Notes: generated by a model from the letters alone, not told the origin. A stretch of DNA of 64,000 bases from JAFGQU01 sp964483625 (GCA_964483625.1 CAZABB010000006.1:13682-77681), one strand, 5' to 3'; counted from the first letter of the stretch, positions 38,488-48,048 are shown. Numbers and translations are program-made.

Positions 38488-39850
38488 ATGTTCTCGGCCT
38501 TCGTATCGCCCGTTTGGCATCGGCAACCAGGAAAAGTGATCCGGCCACTACGATCATCGTTCCTTTCTTTCTACGGATCAAATCCCGCGCCAGGTCCAAT
38601 GCCTGCCGGGAATCCCGGGCATAATGAGCCTTTTGTATTTTCGCTTTTCTCATAATTTCTTCCGGCGGCATACTGCGGGGATTCTGGAAGCGGGTCAAAA
38701 TGATTTCTGCATAAGGTATCTTATGAATCATCCAGGCAACATCCTTATCCGAAGAAGCTCCGAAAATAAAAACGATTTTTTCACCCCCGTAATAATCACA
38801 TAGATTCTTTGCCAGCACTCCGAAGGCGGCCGGATTATGAGCAACATCAAGAACAACCGGCGGATTGGTTCCGGCCAGCTCAAACCGGCCGGAGATAAAC
38901 GCAGCCTTCATCCCGACACGAAATCCCTCGGACCCGTTGAGGACTCCCTCATCGTTCAGAACTCCCATCGCCGCAAGAGCTAGAGAAGCGTTCGTGATTT
39001 GACAAACTCCTTTCATCCCGATCTTTAGGCCCCGCAGGTGCTCGTCCTGCCGAGAAAAGTCAAACCGGGACTCCTCACTTCCCAGGATAACATTTTCAAA
39101 ATCAAAATCGGTTCCCAGAAGAAAGACTTTCGATCGATTTCGTCGGCCGGCACGTTTGATTTCCCGTAAGACACCGGGGCGCTGATGGGAACTTACGACA
39201 GGAACATTCGGCTTGATAATCCCCGCTTTCTCGCGGGCAATCTCCGGAAGAGTTCCGCCCAGAACCTGCGTATGATCATAGTCGATCGAGGTTAAAATCG
39301 AGATGAGCGGTGTTACCACATTGGTCGCATCAAGCCTTCCGCCCAATCCGGTTTCCAGAACGACAAAGTCGGGTTTTTTCTTCAGAAAATAACGCAATGC
39401 CAGGGCGGTATAGATTTCAAAAAACGTCGGAGTATCGTGCCCTCCGGCGCTTCTTATATTCTCCAGAACCGGTTTGAATTCAGCGATAATCGCGATAACC
39501 TCCGGGCGGGAGATCGAACTTACATGGATTCCTCCTGTTTTGCCTATCGCCTTCTGTTTGCACCGACGGTAAAGGGCAATCCGTTCGGTCAGATCAAAAA
39601 AATGAGGCGACGTATAGAGTCCTACGCGATACCCCGATGCGGCAAGCATTGAAACGCAGAAGGTCGCCGTCGAACCTTTTCCTTTGGTCCCCGCGATATG
39701 GATGTATTTCAGTCGAGAGTACTCGATGCCCAATCGCTTAAGCAGCAGACGCATTCTATCCAGCTTCATCGCCCGGGCGTAAGAATCTGGCGGCTTCTTC
39801 TCGTAATTGATAAACGAATCCAGATACGCGACTGTTTCCTTATAGTTCAT
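38480..39850 (-). CDS. folC: Folylpolyglutamate/dihydrofolate synthase
   Basis: 456 residues from MNYKETVAYLD, preceded by GGAGCG. Mur-ligase fold motifs: HIAGTKGKGSTATFC (ATP), LETGLGGRLDATNVV, ILTSIDYDHTQVLGGTLPEIAREKAGI and LDVAHNPAAF. It adds glutamate to folates. It overlaps mnmE, and MnmE uses folate as cofactor, so the pairing makes functional sense. Confidence 0.95.
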   Translation of the reverse strand: MNYKETVAYLDSFINYEKKPPDSYARAMKLDRMRLLLKRLGIEYSRLKYIHIAGTKGKGSTATFCVSMLAASGYRVGLYTSPHFFDLTERIALYRRCKQKAIGKTGGIHVSSISRPEVIAIIAEFKPVLENIRSAGGHDTPTFFEIYTALALRYFLKKKPDFVVLETGLGGRLDATNVVTPLISILTSIDYDHTQVLGGTLPEIAREKAGIIKPNVPVVSSHQRPGVLREIKRAGRRNRSKVFLLGTDFDFENVILGSEESRFDFSRQDEHLRGLKIGMKGVCQITNASLALAAMGVLNDEGVLNGSEGFRVGMKAAFISGRFELAGTNPPVVLDVAHNPAAFGVLAKNLCDYYGGEKIVFIFGASSDKDVAWMIHKIPYAEIILTRFQNPRSMPPEEIMRKAKIQKAHYARDSRQALDLARDLIRRKKGTMIVVAGSLFLVADAKRAIRRPRTYV

Positions 39851-39910
39851 GCATCGCTCCATGGTTCTACCGTGCTATCTCGGAACATTTTCGATCATCT
39901 GCGTGACGGA

Positions 39911-41425
39911 TCAGTGGCGGAAGTGACGGATACCCGTAAACACCATCGAAAGTTTGAGTTTATTACATAATTCGATTATCGACTGATCTTTAATCGACCC
40001 CCCCGGCTGAATAATCGCTTTGATTCCGTATCTCTTTATCAACTTTACCGAATCGGGCTTAGGAAAGAATCCGTCCGATGCCAATACGGCACCTTTAACG
40101 GGTTTAGAGGCGTTGGCGATGGCGATTTTTACCGATCCCACCCGGGAAGGCTGTCCGCCGCCGATGCCCAGCGTCGCCCCACCTTTGGCAACAACAATGG
40201 CGTTGGACTTGACGAACTTAACCACCCGCCAGGCGAACAGCAGATCGGTCATTTCCCGCTGGGTAGGCTTTCTTTTTGTAACCACTTTCATCTGGTTTTT
40301 CTCCAGGATCGCCGTATTGTTATCCTGAATCAAGTATCCGAAAATCGTGCGTTTGATATCTTTATTATTGGCAACCTTAGAAAAATTCATCTCAAGAACA
40401 CGCAGATTTTTCTTGGCTGAAAAGAGCTTCAAGGCTTCCTTGGAATAAGACGGGGCGATAATACATTCTTTGAAATCACTCTTTAATATTTTCTGCGCCG
40501 TTTTCCCGTCAATCTTGCGGTTTACCCCCACAATCCCTCCGAAACTCGAAATCGGATCGCACTTATACGCGCTCTCATACGCGCGATTGAGTTTTTTATT
40601 GCAGGCGACACCGCAGGGAGAAGAATGCTTCAAGACGGCAACCGCCGGTTCGTTGAAACTTTTCACGATAGCGAAAGCCGTATCCAGATCGCACAGATTG
40701 TTAAAGGAAAGCGGTTTTCCCTGTATCTGGGTATACTCGACACCTTCTGTCCCCGAAAGTCTATACAACCCGGCTTTCTGATGAGGGTTTTCTCCGTAAC
40801 GCAAAGAAGCGGATTTCTCCATGTCCCACACCAGCATATCCTGTTTTTTCAAAAAACTGAAAATCGCCGCATCATATTCTTTGGTCAACCGGAATATCTC
40901 ACAGGCAAAATCACGGGAAGTCGCCTCATTTAGCATCCCTTTCTGGTTTTCCAATTCATCGATGATTCTGCGATACTGGGAAGGCGAAGAGACCGGAATG
41001 GTATTTTTGAAATTCTTCGCGGCCGCCCGCAACATCGCCGGGCCGCCGATATCGACATACTCCATCATCTGATCAAAGGTAAGCTTCTCTTTCAGCATCC
41101 GCCGGAACGGATAGAAATTCACGATAACCATATCGATCGAGTCGATTTCGAGATTCCTCATTTCCTCCATATGCAAAGGATTCCGTTTATTAGCCAGAAT
41201 CCCGCCGAAAATCTTAGGATGAAGGGTCTTCACCCGTCCGGAAAGAATTTCCGGGAACTCGGCAAGAGAAGACACCTTTTTGACCGGAACTCCGCCTTTG
41301 GTCAATAACGCCGCGGTCTTTCCCGTAGAGATAATTTCGACATTGAATTTCTTGAGCTTCCGGGCGAACTCAAGAAGCCCTTTTTTATTCCATACACTGA
41401 TCAACGCTCTTCTTACTTTAATCAT
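39911..41425 (-). CDS. purH: Bifunctional AICAR transformylase / IMP cyclohydrolase
   Basis: 504 residues. IMP cyclohydrolase N-terminus (ALISVWNKKGLLEFARKL, GGVPVKKVS, GRVKTLHPKIFGGILA) and transformylase C-terminus (LKHSSPCGVA, KSNAIVVAKGGATLGIGGGQ, ASDGFFPKPDSV, IQPGGSIKD) are intact. It catalyses the last two steps of IMP synthesis and uses 10-formyl-tetrahydrofolate, linking it to folC upstream in transcription terms. Confidence 0.96.
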   Translation of the reverse strand: MIKVRRALISVWNKKGLLEFARKLKKFNVEIISTGKTAALLTKGGVPVKKVSSLAEFPEILSGRVKTLHPKIFGGILANKRNPLHMEEMRNLEIDSIDMVIVNFYPFRRMLKEKLTFDQMMEYVDIGGPAMLRAAAKNFKNTIPVSSPSQYRRIIDELENQKGMLNEATSRDFACEIFRLTKEYDAAIFSFLKKQDMLVWDMEKSASLRYGENPHQKAGLYRLSGTEGVEYTQIQGKPLSFNNLCDLDTAFAIVKSFNEPAVAVLKHSSPCGVACNKKLNRAYESAYKCDPISSFGGIVGVNRKIDGKTAQKILKSDFKECIIAPSYSKEALKLFSAKKNLRVLEMNFSKVANNKDIKRTIFGYLIQDNNTAILEKNQMKVVTKRKPTQREMTDLLFAWRVVKFVKSNAIVVAKGGATLGIGGGQPSRVGSVKIAIANASKPVKGAVLASDGFFPKPDSVKLIKRYGIKAIIQPGGSIKDQSIIELCNKLKLSMVFTGIRHFRH

Positions 41426-41432
41426 ATACAAA

Positions 41433-41521
41433 TGATTACGGTGATTATCCCGGGATTACGGTGATTAAAAACAAAAATGTTTTTTCATCACTGTAATCAT
41501 GCTCTTTTAAATCACTGCAAT
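41433..41521. repeat. GATTACGGTGATTA word repeats, direct and inverted
   Basis: GATTACGGTGATTA occurs at about 41444-41457 and again at 41455-41468 in overlapping form (ATTACGGTGATTA), then ATCACTGTAATCATG and AATCACTGCAATC follow in inverted orientation. Together they can fold into a hairpin upstream of purH. Related words at 57007-57066. Confidence 0.5.
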
Positions 41522-41527
41522 CCCTCC

Positions 41528-42223
41528 TTACACATTAAATTTCACCTCAATAATATCTTCCGCCTGGATGAGGTATTCTTTGCCTACCGTCTGGACCAAT
41601 CCTTTCGCCCGGGCTTCGGCCATGTTGAAAAACTTATCCAGATCGGCCGCTTTGGTCACATCAGCCTTGATGAACCCGCGAGCCAGGTCACTGTGAATAC
41701 GCCCCGCCGCCTCAACAACTGTCGCCCCTTGTTTCACACTCCAGGCGTGAACTTCTTTTTTCCCGGCGGTAAAAAATAAAAAGACCTGCGCTTTTTTCAG
41801 TAGATCGGCGATAAGTTTATCCCGATCCTCTCCTCTCTCAACAGCCAGAGACGGCTTATAGGTGCCAAAAGAAAGATTCTTTAACAAGCCATGCTCTTCT
41901 TCTGTGAATTCACCGTGGGCATCACAGAGAAGCACCTCGCGTTCAAGCAGTCCCTGCGCTTTCTCCAGTATAGACTGTTCCTTTTGCTCCGGGCCGCGTT
42001 GGAGGCGTTTTTCTATTTTTTCCAGATCAAAGAACACATAGTCAAACTGTCGAACTTTGGCGTATATGACCGCGTCGGCTTTCTCGAAATCCTCGCCGAT
42101 AAATTCGACCGTGTACGGTGTTGCTTTTTGAGGAGAAAACTTCTCGACGAGCGTATCGAACGTTTGACAATGATATTTATGTTTCCCGGGTTGGACGTCC
42201 AAACCAAAGCTGGCAATCTTCAT
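41528..42223 (-). CDS. YchF C-terminal (TGS/DUF933)-like protein without GTPase domain
   Basis: 231 residues. The C-terminal part FFTAGKKEVHAWSVKQGATVVEAAGRIHSDL followed by RGFIKADV is the DUF933/TGS domain of YchF. The middle (EKAQGLLEREVLLCD) resembles the YchF helical domain, but the G1-G4 motifs are absent and the N-terminus is a different alpha/beta segment. Its start overlaps the stop of the EF-G paralogue (ATGA), so the two may act together on ribosomes. Not a truncated gene: start, frame and coupling are clean. Confidence 0.8.
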   Translation of the reverse strand: MKIASFGLDVQPGKHKYHCQTFDTLVEKFSPQKATPYTVEFIGEDFEKADAVIYAKVRQFDYVFFDLEKIEKRLQRGPEQKEQSILEKAQGLLEREVLLCDAHGEFTEEEHGLLKNLSFGTYKPSLAVERGEDRDKLIADLLKKAQVFLFFTAGKKEVHAWSVKQGATVVEAAGRIHSDLARGFIKADVTKAADLDKFFNMAEARAKGLVQTVGKEYLIQAEDIIEVKFNV

Positions 42224-44223
42224 CCGTCTTCTTTTTTGGCATCTTTGGCTTGTTGAATAATCGCCTGGGCAATACGCTGCGGGACAACGTCATAATGAGA
42301 AAATTGCATGGTATAACTGCCGCGGCCGCCGGTAACCGAACGTAAATCGGAAGCGTACTTAAACATTTCCGCCAGGGGAATCTTTGCCTTCACAATTTCG
42401 TTTTTCCCTCGCATCTCCATCCCCATGACCCGGCCCCGGCGGGAATTGATATCTCCGGTAATCTGCCCCATGAATTCTTCCGGAACGACGATCTCCACGT
42501 TCATGATCGGCTCGATAAGAACCGTTTCACTCTGCTCCATCGCTTTTTTTAAAGCCATCGACCCGGCAATTTGAAAAGACATATCGGATGAATCTACGGG
42601 GTGGTATGATCCATCAAAAAGCGTTACCCGGATATCGGATACCGGGAATCCGGCAAGAATCCCCGCCTGCATTGCTTTCTTAATTCCTTTTTCCACCGAA
42701 GGAATAAAGTTGCGCGGAATTGCGCCGCCGACGATTTTATCGACAAATTCAAAATTCTTGCCTCTTTCCAGCGGCTCAACCTCGATAGAAACGTCCCCGT
42801 ACTGGCCGTGCCCCCCGGTCTGCTTTTTATATTTCGACTGGACTTTTACGGGTTTACTCACCGTTTCTCTGTAAGGGACTTTAGGGGTCCCTAAATCGAC
42901 ATTCGCGCCGTATTTGCGTTTCATCCGCTCAATGATGACGTTTAAATGCAATTCCCCCATCCCGGAGATAATCAGTTCTTTGGTCTGTTCGTCACGGGAA
43001 ACACAAAAAGTAGGATCTTCACTGGTCAGACGCGAAAGCGCCGTGGATATTTTTTCCTCATCTTTACGCGATTTTGGTTTGACCGATGCCGAATAGACCG
43101 GCGAGGGAAATACCAACTCGGGAAAGACGAAATTCTTGCCCGCGGTAGCCAGAGTATCCTGTGTATGCGTGTCTTTTAACTTTGCCACCGCAACAATATC
43201 TCCCGCGGAAACCTGCTCTTTCGCGATCTGCTGTTTGCCCTGCAAGGCAAATATCTGGCCGACCTTTTCTTTGGTCTGAGTCGTTACGTTATACATGTCC
43301 GAACTGGCCGAGAGGGTACCGGAAAATATCCGAAAAATACTCATTTGCCCCACAAAAGGGTCGATCACCGTCTTAAACACTTGAGCGGCAAATTCTCCGC
43401 CAGCGTCAGGCTCAACGGTCATCTCGTTTCCCTCAGACGTTTTTACCGTACGCGGCAGGGCATCGGAAACCGCCGGCATTTCCTTACGGATAAAATCGAT
43501 TAAAAACTGAACACCGGTCTCCTCAACCGCCACACCTCCCAATATAGGAAATACTTTTGAATGCACGATTGCTTTACGTAACGCCGGGACAAATTCGGCT
43601 TCCTCCAGCGCTCCGGTTTCAAGGTACTTCTCCAAAAGCGCATCATCACTTTCGGCAACTTTTTCCACGATCTGCCCGTAGGCGTCACTGAAAGCATCTT
43701 TCTGTTCGATAACTCCCGCGACCTTACCCGACTCAACGACGGCAATAGGCACGGCGTCTTTGGTAAGCGTTTCTCGGATCTCTTTTACCAGAGAAGCATA
43801 ATCGCTTGTCGCTTTATCCATTTTATTAATGAAAAACAGACAGGGAAGATTTTCCCGCCGGGCCAGATCCCAGGCTTTCTCGGTACCCACCTCAACGCCG
43901 GCCGCGGCATCAACCACAATGACCACAAAATCGACGGCACGAACGGCCGCGCAGAGTTCTCCGACAAAGTCAAGATATCCCGGCACGTCGATAAACTGGA
44001 AAGAATAGTCCTTTCCTTCGGCATTCACGACCGAAAGGTTGATCGAGCTCCTCCGGTCCTTCTCATCCTCTTCATGATCGCTGATACTGGTCCCGTCATC
44101 GACTTTACCGAACCGGGAAGATGCGCCTAATTTATACAGGATTGCTTCGATAAGAGAGGTCTTGCCGCTCTGGGCATGCCCACATAACAAGAAGGTAAAT
44201 TTTTGCGCGAGGTTTGTACTCAT
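42220..44223 (-). CDS. Elongation factor G-like GTPase (EF-G2 type)
   Basis: 667 residues. G motifs: GHAQSGKTSLIEAIL (G1), RRSSINLSV (G2), FIDVPGYLDF (G3), FINKMDKA (G4). Domains II-V follow, with VPYRETVSKP, YKKQTGGHGQYGDVSIEVEP and SDLRSVTGGRGSYTMQFSHYD. The G1 and G3 sequences depart from canonical EF-G (AHVDAGKTT, DTPGH), placing it in the EF-G-like paralogue group, whose exact role is uncertain. It is coupled to the YchF-like gene. Confidence 0.9.
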   Translation of the reverse strand: MSTNLAQKFTFLLCGHAQSGKTSLIEAILYKLGASSRFGKVDDGTSISDHEEDEKDRRSSINLSVVNAEGKDYSFQFIDVPGYLDFVGELCAAVRAVDFVVIVVDAAAGVEVGTEKAWDLARRENLPCLFFINKMDKATSDYASLVKEIRETLTKDAVPIAVVESGKVAGVIEQKDAFSDAYGQIVEKVAESDDALLEKYLETGALEEAEFVPALRKAIVHSKVFPILGGVAVEETGVQFLIDFIRKEMPAVSDALPRTVKTSEGNEMTVEPDAGGEFAAQVFKTVIDPFVGQMSIFRIFSGTLSASSDMYNVTTQTKEKVGQIFALQGKQQIAKEQVSAGDIVAVAKLKDTHTQDTLATAGKNFVFPELVFPSPVYSASVKPKSRKDEEKISTALSRLTSEDPTFCVSRDEQTKELIISGMGELHLNVIIERMKRKYGANVDLGTPKVPYRETVSKPVKVQSKYKKQTGGHGQYGDVSIEVEPLERGKNFEFVDKIVGGAIPRNFIPSVEKGIKKAMQAGILAGFPVSDIRVTLFDGSYHPVDSSDMSFQIAGSMALKKAMEQSETVLIEPIMNVEIVVPEEFMGQITGDINSRRGRVMGMEMRGKNEIVKAKIPLAEMFKYASDLRSVTGGRGSYTMQFSHYDVVPQRIAQAIIQQAKDAKKEDG

Positions 44224-44363
44224 AATCTACATTTGAACGTAATGGTCAATTATAGTAAAAATATCGTTCTTCGTCAATGGCGGTTTTATTATTATCCCTA
44301 AATTATTACCAATGAATGGGTTAGATGAAATAATCGAGGGGATTTTACGGGGATTTTACGGTG

Positions 44364-44606
44364 TTATTTAAGAACGCCGCCGGGAATGATTCCTTTTTGG
44401 GCGACCGGGGATGTTACGACTTTCCCCGCGGTATGAGCGATCTTTGCCGTTGATTCGACGACTTTTCCGGTTGTCGTCACGACTTTCCCCGCGGTATCGA
44501 TCGCTTCCCCGGGAATTTTAAGCAGAACACAGCCGGTGAAAATGAATATACACCATCCCGCCAAAAACATCCTGTTTATCACCATTAATCGATATTCATT
44601 ATTCAT
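44364..44606 (-). CDS. Small lipoprotein with GKVV repeats
   Basis: A hydrophobic signal (MFLAGWCIFIFTGC) ends in a lipobox-like FTGC. The mature part has an imperfect repeat of GKVVTTTGKVVESTAKIAHTAGKVV. The start could be at the first ATG or at MVINRMFLAGW; the latter gives a more usual signal. It lies 12 nt after a ferritin-like gene. Role unknown. Confidence 0.6.
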   Translation of the reverse strand: MNNEYRLMVINRMFLAGWCIFIFTGCVLLKIPGEAIDTAGKVVTTTGKVVESTAKIAHTAGKVVTSPVAQKGIIPGGVLK

Positions 44607-44618
44607 GATGGATAGGAT

Positions 44619-45125
44619 CTACCGAAATAATCCGGCATAGAGAGAATCCCGGTACATACGAATTTTTTTCAGTTTGAGCAGGTGCTTTTCCTCTTCGCCG
44701 ATGATCAGGCTCAACGTATCCCGAGCCGGTTTCTCTTTAACGTATTCCCGGACTTTCTGATAAAAAATAAGCGTGTTTATCTCAACATCCATCGCCAGCT
44801 TAAGCAATCTCACATGCGCATTCTTTTGCTGGACGGCCGTATCCCGAACCTCAGAGACATCGAAAAACGCCATCCCGCGCATAAAGGCATCAAGCAGATC
44901 CTCAAACTGGCTGTCGGCTTTAAACGATCCTTTGCGGCGGCGGGTCCGATTGGCCAGCCGGGTAAACCGCCGGGCATGTTTTATTTCCTGGTCCCGCAAA
45001 TACACAAACAGTTTCTGCAGCTGTTTATCAGTAGTCAGACGCAGCGCTTTCTCATAGAATATTTCTCCCTGCTGCTCGATATTCACCGCCCACCTCAGGA
45101 TATCATCGAACGCATACTTCGCCAT
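44619..45125 (-). CDS. Ferritin-like (rubrerythrin-type) diiron protein
   Basis: 168 residues forming a four-helix bundle. Metal-ligand patterns: EQQGEIFYEKAL in helix 1, DQEIKHARRF in helix 2 and, in the second pair, DVEINTLIFYQKV and GEEEKHLLKL. This is the ExnExxH pattern of rubrerythrin-like proteins, without a rubredoxin domain. Likely peroxide reduction or iron handling. It follows another ferritin-like gene by 7 nt. Confidence 0.85.
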   Translation of the reverse strand: MAKYAFDDILRWAVNIEQQGEIFYEKALRLTTDKQLQKLFVYLRDQEIKHARRFTRLANRTRRRKGSFKADSQFEDLLDAFMRGMAFFDVSEVRDTAVQQKNAHVRLLKLAMDVEINTLIFYQKVREYVKEKPARDTLSLIIGEEEKHLLKLKKIRMYRDSLYAGLFR

Positions 45126-45132
45126 TGTTCGT

Positions 45133-45636
45133 TTACACCCCCTTCTCTATCTTGAGGATATTCACAAGGAGTTCTTTATGTTTTTCTTCCTGGGAAATGA
45201 TCTCATCCAGTTCTTTTCGGGTATCAGCAATGACATGTTCGGCGCACGCCCGATAGAACGCTATGGATTTATCTTCAATGATCACCCCCAGATTAAGCGC
45301 CCGGCCGACATCGCTGATCACCTCACACATTTCTTTCATCTGATTGTACGGTTCATAGATGCCGAAATCCATACTACCCAGGAGATCATTATCCTCGCCG
45401 GGATCCGGTTCTTTTTGTCTGAGTTCAGTAAGGGCGTTCTCGAAAAACGAAAGATGTTTTCTCTCCTCTTCGATAAGGAATTTCAGCATCGACTGAGCCT
45501 TCTCATCGTGAGTACATGCGAGAACTTTTTCGTAAAAACTGATGCCCTGTTTTTCGACCGCAAGCGCCATCCGATAGGCGTCAAATCCGCTGAAATCGGT
45601 AATCACCGGTTTGCCGTCATGTATTTTTATTTGCAT
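45133..45636 (-). CDS. Ferritin-like (rubrerythrin-type) diiron protein
   Basis: 167 residues with EKQGISFYEKVL, EEERKHLSFFE, EDKSIAFYRACAE and SQEEKHKELL, a complete pair of ExnExxH sites. No rubredoxin domain. It is the middle of three consecutive ferritin-like genes (44619, 45133, 45664), implying an oxidative-stress operon. Confidence 0.85.
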   Translation of the reverse strand: MQIKIHDGKPVITDFSGFDAYRMALAVEKQGISFYEKVLACTHDEKAQSMLKFLIEEERKHLSFFENALTELRQKEPDPGEDNDLLGSMDFGIYEPYNQMKEMCEVISDVGRALNLGVIIEDKSIAFYRACAEHVIADTRKELDEIISQEEKHKELLVNILKIEKGV

Positions 45637-45663
45637 CGTTCGTCCTCCTCTTAGAATTCAGTA

Positions 45664-46983
45664 TTAATAAGTATACATCGCATCGATTATCCCGGCCATA
45701 ACAAAGTCATTCTCGGTAAGTCCGCCCGCGGCGTGAGTCGTAAGGATAACGGTCAACTTATTGTAGCCAAACCGGACCGAAGGATGATGCCCTTCGGCTT
45801 TTGCCACTTCCGCGATCAGATGAGCGAAAAGCTGTACATCGCCGTAATGTGAAAACGAAAATTGTTTTTTGATTTTGGTCGCCTTGATCGATTCCCAGCA
45901 GGAAAGTTCACCTAACCGTTCGGTAACGGCGCTTTCGGATAATGAAGAAATACCTCCTTCACAGACGACACAATGCCCTGCTTCCGGCGCATCCTGCGCC
46001 GGCGACGCGAGGATACTCTTTAATGCTTTCAGGATTTCCTCATAATCGGGGCTTTGCGTAAGCTCGGGTACGATCTGGATATACCGAATGACATCGTTTT
46101 TATCGACGATCACGACCGCCCGGGCAAGCAATTTCAATTCTTTAATGAGCAATCCGTAATTACTCCCGAACGAAAGCGACTGGTAATCGCTTAATGTAGT
46201 CACCTTATCGATACTGTTTGCCTGACAGAACCGCTTCTGAGCGAAAGGGAGATCACAGCTGATCCCGACGATCACAACGTCATCGGAAAATGTTGCTGCC
46301 TTTTTATTGAATTCCTTCACCTGCAGGTCACAGACCGGCGTATCCAGGGACGGGAAACTGGTCAGGATCTTTACCTTCCCGGCAAAGGCGCCCAATCCTG
46401 CGGGCTTTAAACCGGTATCGACCGCGCTGAAACTACTTGCTCTCCGGCCTAAAACCAGCGGCCGGCCGGCACAATGAAGCGATGCGCCGGAAAACGTCAC
46501 CACCCCCGGTGCGTGGGCTCCCAGGGTAACCTCCCGCAGTCTCTGGCGTACCCGTTCGCGATGGTCTTTCGTCATCTTCTTCAAAGCACCCAGTAAGTCT
46601 TTAAGCTGATCGGCATCGTTTTCGATAACTTCAAAAAAGTCCTTTTCTAAAAAGGCGTCTTCGACCTCTAACGCCATCTCAAGCACATTCCGTTCGCTCA
46701 CCGAAGCCTTTTGAACGCGAACGATAAGATCGTCGATCTTTTGAGCAAACGCCTCCACCGCCAACATGCTGAATCGTCCTGTATCGACCGCCACGTCTTT
46801 ACTTTGAACTTTTTTATGGAAATCGGCAAGAACCCGGGCGTGGTCGAGTTCCTCATCAACCAGTTTGCGGAAGAAATCATCTAAAGCGGGCACTTTTTTG
46901 GCGCACCATGCATACAGCCGCCCGGCGGCCTCTTCATTCTGGATCATGACCGTTAATTGCGCGAGATTTTCCTTTTCTGACAT
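45664..46983 (-). CDS. Three-domain fusion: ferritin-like / Tpx peroxiredoxin / pterin-4a-carbinolamine dehydratase
   Basis: 439 residues. About 1-150 is a ferritin-like bundle (IQNEEAAGRLYAWCAK, VDEELDHARVLADFH, ALEVEDAFLEKDFF). About 155-330 is a Tpx-type peroxiredoxin (VKILTSFPSLDTPVCDLQ, with the peroxidatic Cys in TPVCD, and VGISCDLPFAQKRFC). About 340-439 is a pterin-4a-carbinolamine dehydratase (AEVAKAEGHHPSVRFGYNKL, then TTHAAGGLTENDF). All three show their active residues. The fusion is unusual: peroxide reduction and pterin recycling in one chain. The linker CVVCEGGI holds a CxxC. A sequencing error joining genes is unlikely because no frameshift is needed. Confidence 0.9.
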   Translation of the reverse strand: MSEKENLAQLTVMIQNEEAAGRLYAWCAKKVPALDDFFRKLVDEELDHARVLADFHKKVQSKDVAVDTGRFSMLAVEAFAQKIDDLIVRVQKASVSERNVLEMALEVEDAFLEKDFFEVIENDADQLKDLLGALKKMTKDHRERVRQRLREVTLGAHAPGVVTFSGASLHCAGRPLVLGRRASSFSAVDTGLKPAGLGAFAGKVKILTSFPSLDTPVCDLQVKEFNKKAATFSDDVVIVGISCDLPFAQKRFCQANSIDKVTTLSDYQSLSFGSNYGLLIKELKLLARAVVIVDKNDVIRYIQIVPELTQSPDYEEILKALKSILASPAQDAPEAGHCVVCEGGISSLSESAVTERLGELSCWESIKATKIKKQFSFSHYGDVQLFAHLIAEVAKAEGHHPSVRFGYNKLTVILTTHAAGGLTENDFVMAGIIDAMYTY

Positions 46984-47110
46984 AGCATATCCTCCTTTTA
47001 TGGACTACCCTGTTTGCATCCCCTACTATACCGCATTATCCCTTTGGCTTCAACGCTTTTGATCATATTGACTTATCGGGGAGTTCTTCTACAATAAAAA
47101 ATAAAAGCCT

Positions 47111-47986
47111 ATGCGGCTCATTACCCCCTTCGATCCCTGGCGCAACGAATTCTGCAGCTGTCCTCCCAAATACAGCCTCTCACCCTACACCGGCTGCGAG
47201 CACGGCTGTCTCTATTGTTACGCCTCATCCTACATTGTCCGTTTCGGCCGGGTACGATCCAAAAAAGATTGCATCTCCCGCCTGAAGAAAGAAATACAAA
47301 AGATACCGCCCGGGACTACCCTCACCGCGGCCAACTCATCCGATCCTTATCCTGTTCAGGAAAAAGAATCCGGACTTACCCGGCAGATGCTTGAGGTACT
47401 CCTGCGGCATGATATCGGATTGTTACTTGTTACCAAATCTTCGCTGGTCGAACGCGATCTGGATGTTCTCAAAAAATTTCGGCGGCTGGTTGTCGCCATC
47501 ACGATCACCACCGCCGATTGCGAGATTGCCGGGAAACTCGAACCCAACGCTCCCTCTCCCGAACAACGCCTTCATACGATAGCACGCCTCTCGCCTCACA
47601 TACCGGTCATCTACCGGCTTGATCCGCTGATCTTCCCGCTCAATACACCGGAGGTCCCGGTTCTCATAGACCGGATACGATCCGCTGGCGCCCGGCAGAT
47701 TATCACCTCGACGTACAAAACAAAACCGGATAATTTCAAACGGATGTGTGCCGTCTTCAGGCGGCATAAAGAGCTCTGGGAAGACCTCTATATGAACAGG
47801 GGTGAGACGTTCGGGAACTACCGCTATCTGCCGCAAAATTTACGGAAAAAACTCATCCTGAACGTAAAAAAAGAGGCGGAAAGAGCCGGCCTTCGCTTTT
47901 CCTCCTGCCGCGAGGGATTCTCTCCTTACAATACCGCCTCATGTGACGGCTCGCATTTTTTACAAAATGACACAGATGACCGCTGA
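47111..47986 (+). CDS. Radical SAM protein, SplB-like (PA0069 family)
   Basis: 291 residues. The 4Fe-4S motif is YTGCEHGCLYCYASSYI (CxxxCxxC), followed by TLTAANSSDPYPVQEKESGLTR and LLVTKSSLVERDLDVL, characteristic of the spore-photoproduct-lyase-like group common in non-sporulating bacteria. The substrate is not known for this group. It is monocistronic and divergent from the fusion gene. Confidence 0.88.
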   Translation: MRLITPFDPWRNEFCSCPPKYSLSPYTGCEHGCLYCYASSYIVRFGRVRSKKDCISRLKKEIQKIPPGTTLTAANSSDPYPVQEKESGLTRQMLEVLLRHDIGLLLVTKSSLVERDLDVLKKFRRLVVAITITTADCEIAGKLEPNAPSPEQRLHTIARLSPHIPVIYRLDPLIFPLNTPEVPVLIDRIRSAGARQIITSTYKTKPDNFKRMCAVFRRHKELWEDLYMNRGETFGNYRYLPQNLRKKLILNVKKEAERAGLRFSSCREGFSPYNTASCDGSHFLQNDTDDR

Positions 47987-48048
47987 TTGGGAAACCGCAG
48001 ATGAACACAGATATCTTCTCTGCGATCATCCGTGTTTCTTTTTATCTG
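47971..48048. repeat. Intergenic CGCAGATGAACACAGAT-type repeat
   Basis: ACACAGATGACCGCTGATT, CCGCAGATGAACACAGAT and TCTGCGATCATCCGTGTTT recur in direct and inverted orientation, able to pair as a hairpin after the radical SAM gene. Same family as 36919-37034. Confidence 0.6.
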
